This document shows positions 54,992 to 63,089 of a stretch of DNA of 63,089 nt, one piece after another; the first letter of the stretch is position 1; each line of letters begins with the position of its first letter. The DNA comes from Alphaproteobacteria bacterium (GTDB lineage Bacteria > Pseudomonadota > Alphaproteobacteria > Paracaedibacterales > VGCI01), in the NCBI GenBank assembly GCA_016869075.1, contig VGEY01000008.1:1-63089 (forward strand), given 5' to 3'. The position numbers and the translations under genes were made by a program. The notes under the pieces were generated by a model, which was not told the DNA's origin, did no database searches, and saw only the letters and a list, made by a program, of their open reading frames with translations.

Positions 54992-56875
54992 CTAAGCTGG
55001 TTCCGTAGCAGGAATTCTTGAGCCTGGTTTTTTCTTACGTACATTACCTGAAATGGAGTCTTGCTCAGGAGTTGCTCCTTTTTCGAGGAGAGATCTAATT
55101 TCATCTCCACTTAGGGTTTCAAATTCAAGCAATGTTTTAGCCAAAAGATGAAGCTTTGGAAGTTTTTTCTTTAAAAGAGTTGTGGCTTCATTATAACAAT
55201 CATCCAAAATTTTACGAACCTCCTCATCAACTAATTGAGCCGTAGCTTCAGAGAGAGGCCTATTTTGTGCAACAGAATGGCCTAAGAAGACTTCTTGCTG
55301 GCGTTCACCATACATTTGAAATCCTAAACGATCACTCAGTCCATATTCAGTTACCATAGCGCGCGCAATTTTTGTAGCCATTCTAATATCTTGTGCAGCA
55401 CCTGTTGTGACTTTATCGTAGCCAAAAATCAATTCTTCAGCAATCCGTCCTCCCATGCTCACTTTAATATGCGAAAGGAGTTGACTACGAGATTCAGATA
55501 TTCGATCGCCTTCAGGTAAACGCATCACCATTCCTAAAGCTTGACCACGGGGAATAATGGTCGCTTTGTGAATGGGGTCTGTATTAGGAATATAAAAGGC
55601 AATAATGGCATGTCCACTCTCGTGGTAAGCAGTCATACGTTTCTCTTCTTCAGTCATGACCATTGAACGGCGTTCGGCTCCCATAAGTACTTTATCTTTT
55701 GCTTGCTCAAACTCATGCATGCTCACAGCCAGCTTACCACGACGAGCAGCAAGAAGAGCTGCTTCGTTAACGAGGTTGGCTAAATCGGCTCCAGAAAAAC
55801 CAGGAGTTCCACGCGCAATGATCTTAATATCTACATCAGGAGAAAGGGGAACTTTGCGTATATGCACCTGTAAAATTTTCTCACGACCGGCAATATCAGG
55901 ATTGGGAACAACGATCTGACGATCGAAACGACCAGGTCGTAAGAGAGCAGGATCTAAGACGTCAGGACGGTTGGTAGCAGCCACTAAAATGACACCCTCA
56001 TTTTCTTCAAACCCGTCCATTTCAACAAGAAGTTGGTTGAGAGTTTGTTCACGCTCATCGTTTCCGCCTCCAAGGCCAGCCCCGCGATGACGTCCCACAG
56101 CATCAATTTCATCAATGAATATAATGCAAGGGGCATTTTTCTTAGCTTGTTCAAACATATCACGAACACGGCTTGCACCAACGCCGACAAACATTTCAAC
56201 GAAATCTGACCCAGAAATGCTGAAGAAAGGAACATTCGCTTCCCCTGCAATCGCGCGCGCTAAGAGTGTCTTACCTGTACCCGGAGGACCCACAAGTAAA
56301 ACTCCTTTTGGAATTTTGCCCCCTAACCTCTGAAATTTTTGAGGGTCTCGTAAGAAATCAACGATTTCTTCAAGGTCTTGCTTTGCTTCATCAATGCCAG
56401 CAACGTCTTCAAAAGTAACTTTTGTTTCTGTTTCTGATCGTAAACGTGCGCGCGACTTTCCAAATCCTAATGCTTTGTTGCCGCCAGATTGGATTTGACG
56501 TAAGGAAAAAATTGAAAATGCGACCAATAAAATGATGGGTAACCAGGATAAAAAGATGTGGAATAAAGAGGGAATTTCTTCTTCAGGAGGTCCTGCTTTT
56601 ACATGGACACCTTTGTCAATGAGTTTTGGAACAAGTGTAGGATCCTGAGGTGCATAAGTTGTAAATGCATGTTCGTCTTTGGTTTTCCCAGAAATATTAT
56701 TTCCCCGAATCATCACTTCTCTTACTCTTCCATCTGAAACGTTGGAGAGGAATTCAGAAAAAGCTATTGGGGGCGCTGGCGCACGGGTTGATGATCCTGG
56801 CAATATTTGGAAAATTCCAAAAAGAGCTATTGCGATGAGAACCCAAAAAAACAAATTTCTATTGACGTTGTTCAC
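54992..56875 (-). CDS. ftsH: ATP-dependent zinc metalloprotease FtsH
   Basis: A 627-residue membrane AAA+ protease. TM helices lie at about 8-24 and 104-125 around a periplasmic domain. Walker A GPPGTGKT is at 196-203, followed by [13 protein letters not shown] and the SRH region. The protease site is HESGHAI. It degrades membrane and regulatory proteins and is modulated by HflK/HflC, encoded at 30.7 kb. It heads the minus-strand series ftsH-glmM-ogt-serC. Confidence 0.97.
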   Translation of the reverse strand: MNNVNRNLFFWVLIAIALFGIFQILPGSSTRAPAPPIAFSEFLSNVSDGRVREVMIRGNNISGKTKDEHAFTTYAPQDPTLVPKLIDKGVHVKAGPPEEEIPSLFHIFLSWLPIILLVAFSIFSLRQIQSGGNKALGFGKSRARLRSETETKVTFEDVAGIDEAKQDLEEIVDFLRDPQKFQRLGGKIPKGVLLVGPPGTGKTLLARAIAGEANVPFFSISGSDFVEMFVGVGASRVRDMFEQAKKNAPCIIFIDEIDAVGRHRGAGLGGGNDEREQTLNQLLVEMDGFEENEGVILVAATNRPDVLDPALLRPGRFDRQIVVPNPDIAGREKILQVHIRKVPLSPDVDIKIIARGTPGFSGADLANLVNEAALLAARRGKLAVSMHEFEQAKDKVLMGAERRSMVMTEEEKRMTAYHESGHAIIAFYIPNTDPIHKATIIPRGQALGMVMRLPEGDRISESRSQLLSHIKVSMGGRIAEELIFGYDKVTTGAAQDIRMATKIARAMVTEYGLSDRLGFQMYGERQQEVFLGHSVAQNRPLSEATAQLVDEEVRKILDDCYNEATTLLKKKLPKLHLLAKTLLEFETLSGDEIRSLLEKGATPEQDSISGNVRKKKPGSRIPATEPA

Positions 56876-57199
56876 TCAAAACTTCCCTTGCCCAGATAAA
56901 ATTCAGGCACACATTAATATATATTATCTATACCATTTATATAACATATGCATTCCTCAGGATGGAACTATAAAGTCATATATAGAGAAAAATTTATGGC
57001 ATATTGACTTGACGGTGGGGGAAACACATATTAGTTTTGTTCATGAACATCACATCTTTTAAAATGCAAATTATAAGAAGATGTATTAAAACAATTCATG
57101 GAATTGAACAGAAAGATACTGAGAACAAAGCGGATGAATGGGGAGTGGTGGATCTATGATCAGGTTTAAATTTCATTCGCCCACCTAGCTTCGAGCAGG
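56876..57199. other. Intergenic region between ftsH and gmhA
   Basis: 324 bases with divergent promoters expected for ftsH and gmhA. It contains the perfect 12-base palindrome TGTTCATGAACA (57038-57049), a possible regulator site. No gene with a ribosome site was found. Confidence 0.5.
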
Positions 57200-57835
57200 A
57201 TGTATAAAACGATGGTAGAACAAAAAGATCATTCAAAATGGATTGCCAGGGCTAGGGAATCTTTTCAGGATTCCATAGCGGTGAAGCAAAAAGTCATAGA
57301 AAATCATGTGAACTCTCTTATTCACATCAGTGAAATGATTGCACATTCTATTTCCGAGGGTGGTAAGCTCTTTTTATGCGGAAACGGGGGGTCAGCCGCG
57401 GATGCGCAGCATTTGGCTGCAGAACTTCTCGTGCGCTTACGTCCCCATGTTAATCGCCAATCCTTGCCGGCTCTCTGCCTTGCAACAGATATGTCTACCG
57501 TTACAGCCTGCGGAAATGACTATAGCTTTGAAGATTTATTTGCGCGCCCATTGGCTGGCCTTGGAAAAAGGGGGGATGTTCTCTTAGGCATTACCACCTC
57601 AGGCAAATCTCCTAATGTCATTAAAGCTTTTCTCCAAGCCAAAGAAATGAATATTAAAACAATTGGTTTTTTGGGAAGTGATGGGGGACCTGCTTTGAAG
57701 CATTGTGATGCTTCTTTTGTTGTTCCTTCTCATGTAACGGCACGGGTACAAGAAGCTCATATTACAGCTGGGCATGTGGTCATGGAGTTTATTGAAGATA
57801 TGCTTACAGAATCCAACTATCTTACACCTATTTAA
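57200..57835 (+). CDS. gmhA: Phosphoheptose (sedoheptulose 7-phosphate) isomerase
   Basis: A 211-residue SIS-domain isomerase, first step of ADP-heptose synthesis for LPS inner core. Landmarks are LFLCGNGGSAADAQHLAAEL, LGITTSGKSPNVIKAF and the C-terminal EAHITAGHVVMEFIED. ATG 57200 and ATG 57212 (after AGGA) are alternative starts. It is followed after 35 bases by a DegT-family gene, suggesting a small surface-sugar operon. Confidence 0.92.
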   Translation: MYKTMVEQKDHSKWIARARESFQDSIAVKQKVIENHVNSLIHISEMIAHSISEGGKLFLCGNGGSAADAQHLAAELLVRLRPHVNRQSLPALCLATDMSTVTACGNDYSFEDLFARPLAGLGKRGDVLLGITTSGKSPNVIKAFLQAKEMNIKTIGFLGSDGGPALKHCDASFVVPSHVTARVQEAHITAGHVVMEFIEDMLTESNYLTPI

Positions 57836-57870
57836 CAAAATAGACTTTAAAACCAGTTAATGAGGATTAA

Positions 57871-59001
57871 ATGATTCGATTATCCAGAGCATGTTTGAGT
57901 GCAGAAGAAATTGCAGCAGCGACACGCGTAATTCAAGATGGTTATTTAGGAATGGGACAAGAAGTCATGCAATTTGAAAAAGAATTGCAAGAATATATTT
58001 CTCCTGAGAGAGAAGTTGTTTGCGTCAATACAGGCACATCGGCGCTCCAACTTGCTGTTCAGGCCTGTGGTATAGGTCAAGGTGATGAAGTCATTGTCCC
58101 GAGTCTTACTTACGTTGCGTCCTTCCAAGCAATTTCTGCAACAGGGGCAAAACCTATTGCGTGCGATATTGATCTCGAAACAGGATGTCTCGATGTCGAG
58201 GATGCAAAAACCTATATAAATTCAAAAACAAAAGCCATCATGCCTGTTCATTATGCAAGTGGTTATGGAAATTTAGAAGCAGTTTATAATTTGGCACGTA
58301 CGCATGGCTTGAGAGTCATTGAAGATGCTGCACATTCGTTTGGAGGACACTACAAAGGAAAGCCTGTCGGTGCCGAAGGGGATATCATTTGTTTTAGTTT
58401 TGATGGAATTAAGAATATTACCTGTGGGGAAGGCGGAGCCATAGTTACAAGCGATAGAAATGTTGCAAGAAAGCTCCAGGACCTCAGGCTTCTTGGTGTT
58501 GAAAAAGATACGGAAAAACGTTTCTCAGGTCAAAGATCATGGGATTTTGAGGTAAAAGAACAGGGCTGGCGTTACCATATGAGCAACATTAATGCTGCTT
58601 TAGGCCGGGCTCAGCTTAAAAAAGTTAAAGAATTTGCCAAAATTCGCCAATCTTTGTCAAAGCTTTATCGGGAGGAGTTGAAGGGAACCCCTATTAAATT
58701 TTTAAAACATGACGAAACAGCAACTGTTCCGCATATTTTTTCAGTACTCATACCAGAAGGTCAAAGAGATTCTCTTCAAGAAGTCTTATTTAAGGAAGGC
58801 ATTGAGACGGGGATACATTATAAACCAAATCATTTACTCGAAAAATTTCAAAACGAAAAGTGCCCAAAAGCAGAGCAATTTTGGAAACAAACACTTTCTT
58901 TGCCGTTGCATTGCAACTTGAGCGAAGAGGATGTTGTGAAAATTACGCAAGTCATAATAAACTTCTTTGGAGAAAGAAAACTCACTATATCGGCGGCTTA
59001 G
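57871..59001 (+). CDS. DegT/DnrJ/EryC1/StrS-family PLP aminotransferase
   Basis: A 376-residue sugar aminotransferase. Blocks include VNTGTSALQLAVQACGIGQGDEV-like, VIEDAAHSFGGHYKGKPVG and the PLP-lysine region FSFDGIKNITCGEGGA. The usual S-F-H-P-x-K reads S-F-D-G-I-K here, with lysine retained. Such enzymes make amino sugars for O-antigen, capsule or glycoprotein. GAGG lies six bases before ATG. Product identity cannot be fixed. Confidence 0.88.
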   Translation: MIRLSRACLSAEEIAAATRVIQDGYLGMGQEVMQFEKELQEYISPEREVVCVNTGTSALQLAVQACGIGQGDEVIVPSLTYVASFQAISATGAKPIACDIDLETGCLDVEDAKTYINSKTKAIMPVHYASGYGNLEAVYNLARTHGLRVIEDAAHSFGGHYKGKPVGAEGDIICFSFDGIKNITCGEGGAIVTSDRNVARKLQDLRLLGVEKDTEKRFSGQRSWDFEVKEQGWRYHMSNINAALGRAQLKKVKEFAKIRQSLSKLYREELKGTPIKFLKHDETATVPHIFSVLIPEGQRDSLQEVLFKEGIETGIHYKPNHLLEKFQNEKCPKAEQFWKQTLSLPLHCNLSEEDVVKITQVIINFFGERKLTISAA

Positions 59002-59089
59002 AACGATATATGTTGGATTTCTATCTTGTATTTTTTGCTTTATTACCTATCTATTATTTGACACTTATTTATTAATAATGGAAAATTAT

Positions 59090-60781
59090 ATGTTCAAAAA
59101 ATTTATTATATCCTTTTTATCAGTTTTTTCTTTGGCAGGAGTGCAGGCCATGGAGAAAGAAGATATTGAAACTTTACCATCCAAGAGTTCTGCATCAAGT
59201 CACCAATCCTCAATATCTCAGGAAAGACATTCCTTTGGAAAAATATTTGATATCTTAGATTCAATTTTTGCAAAATACCTTGATGAACAAGACTTTTTTA
59301 AGCAACAAGAAGAGAATTTAGAAAGGGGAACTATGGATGCTTTTTTTGAGAATTCGAGCATGCCCTTTGCACGAAATTGGTTAAAAACAAACATTGAGAT
59401 TGTAGAACATAATTTTAATAACTTCAAAGATCTTGAAAAAGATTGTAAATATGTCTTATCAAACCCTGATAGAATAAATGCTTTATTTGAAATTAGCCTT
59501 GAAAGACATTTTGAATATCTTTTCAACAGAATGAAATCATGGTTGGCATATGTTAAAGTACGTGACAGATCACCTAACTATGTGGGACTTGCTCCCGTCT
59601 CAACTTTACCAGAAGTTAGAGTAACACAATCTCGCGTGGATCAATGGGCGAGTCAATCTATTATTGATATTTTTAATGCAAATATACTCATTTTAAAAAT
59701 ACTTTATGTTAATCTTTCTTTACCTCTCAGTGAAAGTGCAAAAGAAATGCTGAGTTGTTCTCCTGAGCTTACCTCTTATTTGAATGGGGAGATTGATACT
59801 TTTCTTGTCCCAGACTCAAGAGAATGCGCAGAAAGTGCTGCGAAATATCGTAATAAATATTATATCCCCTTTGCTATGTATAATCGTCGAGGCGGGTATA
59901 ACAATGATGAACTAGAATTTATCCATAGGAGAGATTATGCCGCAAAAATGCAGCAGTTAAAGGCCGACCCATCTATTCATCACGTAATGAAGACCTCCAC
60001 AAATGAAATAAAAAGTTTGAGCCCTGGGATTAATAGAATTTTATCTGATCAAAATAAAAATGAAAAAAGAGAAGAAAGGCGCCAAGCAAAAAAAGAAGGG
60101 AAAAAAGCAAGAGTACAAGCCATGCAGCAGGCAAGGCAACAAGCAGAGGAAAGAAATCGTCAATTTTTGGCAGCTCAGAATGAAGCCAGAGAGGCAAGAC
60201 GTCAGCAACCGGAGACACCACAAATAAAAAGCCAAAGAGTACTCCCCCCTAATGCATCAGAATCACCAGCTGTATATTTTGATTCATCTCATCCCTCGAT
60301 GCCGGAAAAATACGTCATTCCGGAACTTCGTGAAAAAATAAAGACAAAAGGAGAGGCAGATCCTGCGCGTACTGAATCTGTTGCACCCACACCTTCACTC
60401 TCTGCGGAAGCACTCATTCCTATAAAAGAACGTCGTCTTCTTCACAAACAAAAATATTCTTTGTTGGAGGACTTCTGGTCACTTCCTGCAGGGTTCGCGT
60501 ATGATAATTTTGTTACTCTCTTTACGTTTTTAGGAGGACGCGTCTTTGAAAACGGGGCAGGATCAAGCCATGTTCGCCTAGAATTCACGCTCCCTGATGG
60601 TACAATTAGTGTTGGCGGTACATGGCGGCCCCATCCTTATCCCATTTTTGGGTTCCATGGGCTTAAAGCTTTAAGAAAATATTTTGAAGGTTGTGGGTTA
60701 ACATTCGAAAGATTTGGTCTTTCCAATGAAATGTTTCCCAAAGAGCAGATTGAAGAGCCGAAAGGGAGACCTGAGTGGTGA
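59090..60781 (+). CDS. Secreted protein with coiled coil and C-terminal HicA-like domain
   Basis: A 563-residue protein with signal peptide (MFKKFIISFLSVFSLAGVQA) from ATG 59090; GGAAAA lies seven bases upstream. A helical N-terminal region precedes a Lys/Arg/Gln/Glu-rich coiled coil (about 320-385) and a linker. The last 110 residues read FLGGRVFENGAGSSHVRLEF, PDGTISV and PHPYPIFGFHGLKALRKYFEGCGL. These match the pattern of HicA-type domains (G-SSH-v-f...G...PHP...l-r-l-l---Gl), including the histidine. Family membership is by eye. Confidence 0.7.
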   Translation: MFKKFIISFLSVFSLAGVQAMEKEDIETLPSKSSASSHQSSISQERHSFGKIFDILDSIFAKYLDEQDFFKQQEENLERGTMDAFFENSSMPFARNWLKTNIEIVEHNFNNFKDLEKDCKYVLSNPDRINALFEISLERHFEYLFNRMKSWLAYVKVRDRSPNYVGLAPVSTLPEVRVTQSRVDQWASQSIIDIFNANILILKILYVNLSLPLSESAKEMLSCSPELTSYLNGEIDTFLVPDSRECAESAAKYRNKYYIPFAMYNRRGGYNNDELEFIHRRDYAAKMQQLKADPSIHHVMKTSTNEIKSLSPGINRILSDQNKNEKREERRQAKKEGKKARVQAMQQARQQAEERNRQFLAAQNEAREARRQQPETPQIKSQRVLPPNASESPAVYFDSSHPSMPEKYVIPELREKIKTKGEADPARTESVAPTPSLSAEALIPIKERRLLHKQKYSLLEDFWSLPAGFAYDNFVTLFTFLGGRVFENGAGSSHVRLEFTLPDGTISVGGTWRPHPYPIFGFHGLKALRKYFEGCGLTFERFGLSNEMFPKEQIEEPKGRPEW

Positions 60782-60844
60782 ACTTTAGCTCCCAACTCTT
60801 TCACTAGAAAGAGACGAGAGTATTCCTAGCTTGCTCATGGAAAA

Positions 60845-60921
60845 TGGCGCGCCCGAGAAGAGTCGAACTCCTAACCTTTAGATCCGTAGTCTAACGCTCT
60901 ATCCAATTGAGCTACGGGCGC
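60845..60921 (-). tRNA. tRNA-Arg(ACG)
   Basis: A cloverleaf of 77 bases. Acceptor GCGCCCG pairs with CGGGCGC, the anticodon loop CTACGGA holds ACG, the T-loop is TTCGACT, and CCA is encoded. The left boundary may be off by one base. A34 is the expected target of TadA (25.5 kb). Confidence 0.95.
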
Positions 60922-61012
60922 ATAACGATCTAAAACCTAGCGGATATGAAGGTTACTTGCAAGTGTAAATTAAGGTGTTTTATAGGAATTTGAGAGAATG
61001 GAGCAGTTAAGG

Positions 61013-61043
61013 AAAAGCCCTCCTTCACTAGGAAAAGAGGGCT
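61013..61043 (-). terminator. Intrinsic terminator of the HlyD-type gene
   Basis: On the minus strand AGCCCTC (61043-61037) pairs with GAGGGCT (61022-61016), followed by TTTTCC. It lies about 32 bases after the stop at 61075. Confidence 0.65.
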
Positions 61044-61074
61044 AAGAAGTTATTTAAGAAAGGAAGCGAATTGT

Positions 61075-62280
61075 TTAAAATATTCCTATCTTATCAAAGC
61101 TGACTTCTCCTGTACGACCCATAAAGCAGAAATCTCCAGTTGTCCCATGTTTCTCAATTTCTTTCGCATCAACACCAATCATGACTTGCATTTCATGGGG
61201 ACGTAATACTTGTGTCGCTCCTGCTAAGAAGGCCGTTGAGCTTTCTGATAAAGAGCCACCACGTACTTTTAAAACCTTACCTTTTAAGGTACGACTATCC
61301 CCAACAAGCCTTATGGTTGCTGCGTCGCCTGGTTTAACTTTATTGAAATAACGTTCATGGATTGAAGTGTCCACGAAAACATTGGAACAATCTACCAATT
61401 CTAAAATTGGGCGTGTTGTGTCTACGTGGTTTCCTTTAGAACCAAACACACGCCAAACAACACTCAAGAATGGAGATTTAATTGTTGCTTTGGACATTTT
61501 CTCATAGCGAGCTTCTTCTAAGTCTACAGATCGTTTTAAAGAAGCTTCTCTGATTGTAAATTCGCGAATTTTAGTATCCAAATCATGTTGGCGCATGCGC
61601 ACTTCGTGAATGCGCTGTTCCTGATAAGGAACTTCGGTGCGTCCATCAACATTGATAAAGATTCCGGATTCCAAAGCTGAAAGTTGTGCTTGGAGGCGTT
61701 CAATATCAAGTTTGCTTTGCTCACCACTCTTTGTGGCACGCTCGGCATTAAAATAAGCAGAGTCGGCTTGATTTTCAGCTACAACGCCCTTTTTATATAA
61801 TTTTGACTTTCTTAAGAAGGCAGCCTTACTTTCTGATATCGTATCGCTATCTTTTTTCAAATTCTCTTTGGCGCGTTCAATATCAATTTTGAGGCGTTCT
61901 TTAAGAGAATCAGTATAGCTTTTGTAGCTTTTAATTAAGTCCACCTTTACAGCTTCTAATTTATTTTTTTCTTCGCGCATTGCACTGATTTTTTCTTGAA
62001 TACCTTGCATTTCGGTAATCATGTCATCAAGTCCTTTGCGATCAAAGCGAGGATTTTCAACTACGCCAATAAGATCACCGCTCTTCATTTCCGTTCCCAT
62101 AACAGGGGGGGAGTCCTTCAAGACACCATCGATGGGAGAGGTAACGGAAATGACAGGGGCACTCACAATGGCCGTGATGCTGTATGTATAAAAGAGGTGG
62201 GGCAAATATATAAAGCTTATGATAAGCACAAGCGTTGCAGCAAAACCTATTCTCGCAACTTGACCTAAAGAAACTCTCAT
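61075..62280 (-). CDS. HlyD-family membrane-fusion (periplasmic adaptor) protein
   Basis: A 401-residue adaptor. One N-terminal TM helix (ARIGFAATLVLIISFIYL) is followed by a biotinyl-lipoyl half (VISVTSPIDGVL) and a long coiled-coil hairpin (about 90-250). The second lipoyl half and a beta-barrel end it. GAGGATC seven bases upstream supports ATG 62280. Similar proteins serve type I secretion, efflux or exopolysaccharide export (Alg44-like). No ABC transporter or synthase gene is adjacent, so the partner is unknown. Confidence 0.85.
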   Translation of the reverse strand: MRVSLGQVARIGFAATLVLIISFIYLPHLFYTYSITAIVSAPVISVTSPIDGVLKDSPPVMGTEMKSGDLIGVVENPRFDRKGLDDMITEMQGIQEKISAMREEKNKLEAVKVDLIKSYKSYTDSLKERLKIDIERAKENLKKDSDTISESKAAFLRKSKLYKKGVVAENQADSAYFNAERATKSGEQSKLDIERLQAQLSALESGIFINVDGRTEVPYQEQRIHEVRMRQHDLDTKIREFTIREASLKRSVDLEEARYEKMSKATIKSPFLSVVWRVFGSKGNHVDTTRPILELVDCSNVFVDTSIHERYFNKVKPGDAATIRLVGDSRTLKGKVLKVRGGSLSESSTAFLAGATQVLRPHEMQVMIGVDAKEIEKHGTTGDFCFMGRTGEVSFDKIGIF

Positions 62281-62489
62281 GGTTTGATCCTCGCACACGT
62301 CTGTATATAAAACTTCTATAATACAGAATAGGTAACAATAGTTGATATTTAGTTAAAAAGATGAAAAAAATTTATAAAAATAATAAACAACATAGATCTA
62401 TTAATGACTTATAATTTTTTTTTTACTTTTTATTAATACTTCTCAACTTTGAATAATAATTAAATTCTTTTAAGAGGAAGTGAAACGCT

Positions 62490-63089
62490 TTAAGGAGTTG
62501 CTGCAAAAAGTTTGTTATGGATGAAGGAAAACGCAGTGTTTTGTGAAATAATAAGGTAATCTACAAGCTTTATATCAAGGCCCTTAAGACCCATTTGAAG
62601 TTCTGTAAAGCTCTTTTTGTCCTGCAAAGAGGGGGTAGGTGAAGAGATGAGCTTATGGTGAATAAGAACAATGTTAGAAATACCGGCTTTAAGAACCTCT
62701 TTTGCAATTTCTCGATGATAGAGTTTCACATGATTTCCGAAACCTTTTTTTATTATAAGATCATTTATAATTCTCTTACTCTCATCCAAGAATAGGAGAC
62801 GCAATGTTTCTCCATCAAATTTGGGGGAGGTGAGAATGAAATAGGAAAGATCTTCATATTTTGGATTTGTGTGGGTTAAATAAGAATCTGGCCTAATAAA
62901 CTCTTTAAAGAGGGAATAAAGAGTATTCAAACGCTTAATGTTGTTGGCAGTTAGGCCTTCGATCTTTCTAAGGTTGCTGCTCTTTTGGCTTAAAACTGAG
63001 CGAAAGGTTCCAAACTCACGAAGGGCAGCAGTGGCAATCGCCTTGATGTCTCCCTTAATTTTTAAAATATAAAAGAGTTCTTCCAGTAA
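62490..63089 (-). CDS. RadC/UPF0758-like protein, partial (5' end beyond window), degenerate JAB site
   Basis: The frame is open to the window edge (200 codons seen). It begins with an HhH-like region (LLEELFYILKIKGD, FGTFRSVLSQ, LRKIEGLTANNIKRL), then a JAB/MPN domain (LLFLDESKRIINDLIIKKG, YHREIAKEVLKAGISNIVLIHH). Canonical RadC has HNHPSGDPTPS; here it is HHKLISSPTPS. The second histidine and the aspartate are therefore lost and metal binding is doubtful. A start at TTG 62930 is an artefact of the frame. UPF0758 function is unknown. Confidence 0.82.
   Translation of the reverse strand, partial: LLEELFYILKIKGDIKAIATAALREFGTFRSVLSQKSSNLRKIEGLTANNIKRLNTLYSLFKEFIRPDSYLTHTNPKYEDLSYFILTSPKFDGETLRLLFLDESKRIINDLIIKKGFGNHVKLYHREIAKEVLKAGISNIVLIHHKLISSPTPSLQDKKSFTELQMGLKGLDIKLVDYLIISQNTAFSFIHNKLFAATP

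Overview
The window is AT-rich chromosomal DNA of an alphaproteobacterium. Gene content points to a Holosporales/Rickettsiales-type intracellular symbiont or pathogen. The reasons are an alpha-type isc operon with two tandem cysteine desulfurases, the ftsH-glmM and grxD-bolA-purC-like groupings, an alphaproteobacterial PTS remnant, dispersed palindromic repeats, and many orphan proteins with Sec signal peptides. The lineage is inferred from gene families; no rRNA is present.

Layout. 0.2-8.8 kb: HAD hydrolase, peptidoglycan amidase, PTS regulatory genes (HPr, EIIA, RapZ), trmB, a secreted phosphodiester glycosidase and a nucleotide-sugar dehydrogenase. 8.8-13.1 kb: a SWI2/SNF2 helicase and an orphan secreted protein. 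13.2-22.2 kb: the Fe-S assembly block (hydrolase / iscR-NifS-like-iscS-iscU-iscA-hscB-hscA-fdx), with an IscR-like operator and a 12-codon upstream ORF, then a secreted orphan and an Rsm22-type protein. 22.2-23.6 kb: a gene-free stretch with a GC-rich structured-RNA candidate and several palindromic repeats. 23.6-29.2 kb: a double-glycine-leader peptide, fumC, tadA, gshA, a DciA-like gene and ampG. 29.2-29.6 kb: a gene-free stretch with a TTAA-N7-TTAA motif and DnaA-box-like sites. 29.6-40.9 kb: mrp, hflK-hflC-degP, an MscS channel, an orphan secreted protein, ispB, a tRNA methyltransferase and a J-domain protein.

40.9-49.2 kb is an accessory island. It is almost entirely small-to-medium secreted orphans: a coiled-coil protein, a Cys-rich peptide, leucine-rich-repeat-like proteins, a protein with a deaminase-like C-terminus, a second double-glycine peptide and a decayed gene with a Lys-Glu microsatellite. 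It ends next to tRNA-Asn. 49.5-57 kb returns to housekeeping genes (grxD, bolA, purC-like, serC, ogt, glmM, ftsH). 57.2-63.1 kb holds gmhA, a sugar aminotransferase, a secreted protein with a HicA-like C-terminus, tRNA-Arg(ACG), a HlyD-type adaptor and a partial RadC-like gene.

Connected themes: Fe-S biogenesis and its users (isc, mrp, grxD/bolA, Rsm22); membrane and periplasmic quality control (ftsH with hflKC and degP); cell-wall recycling (amidase, ampG, glmM); surface-sugar synthesis (UDP-sugar dehydrogenase, gmhA, DegT enzyme); and a probable host-interaction repertoire of exported orphans. The most promising novel material is the exported island, the two double-glycine peptides with matching promoter geometry, the HicA-like and deaminase-like secreted proteins, and the candidate RNA at 22.3 kb.
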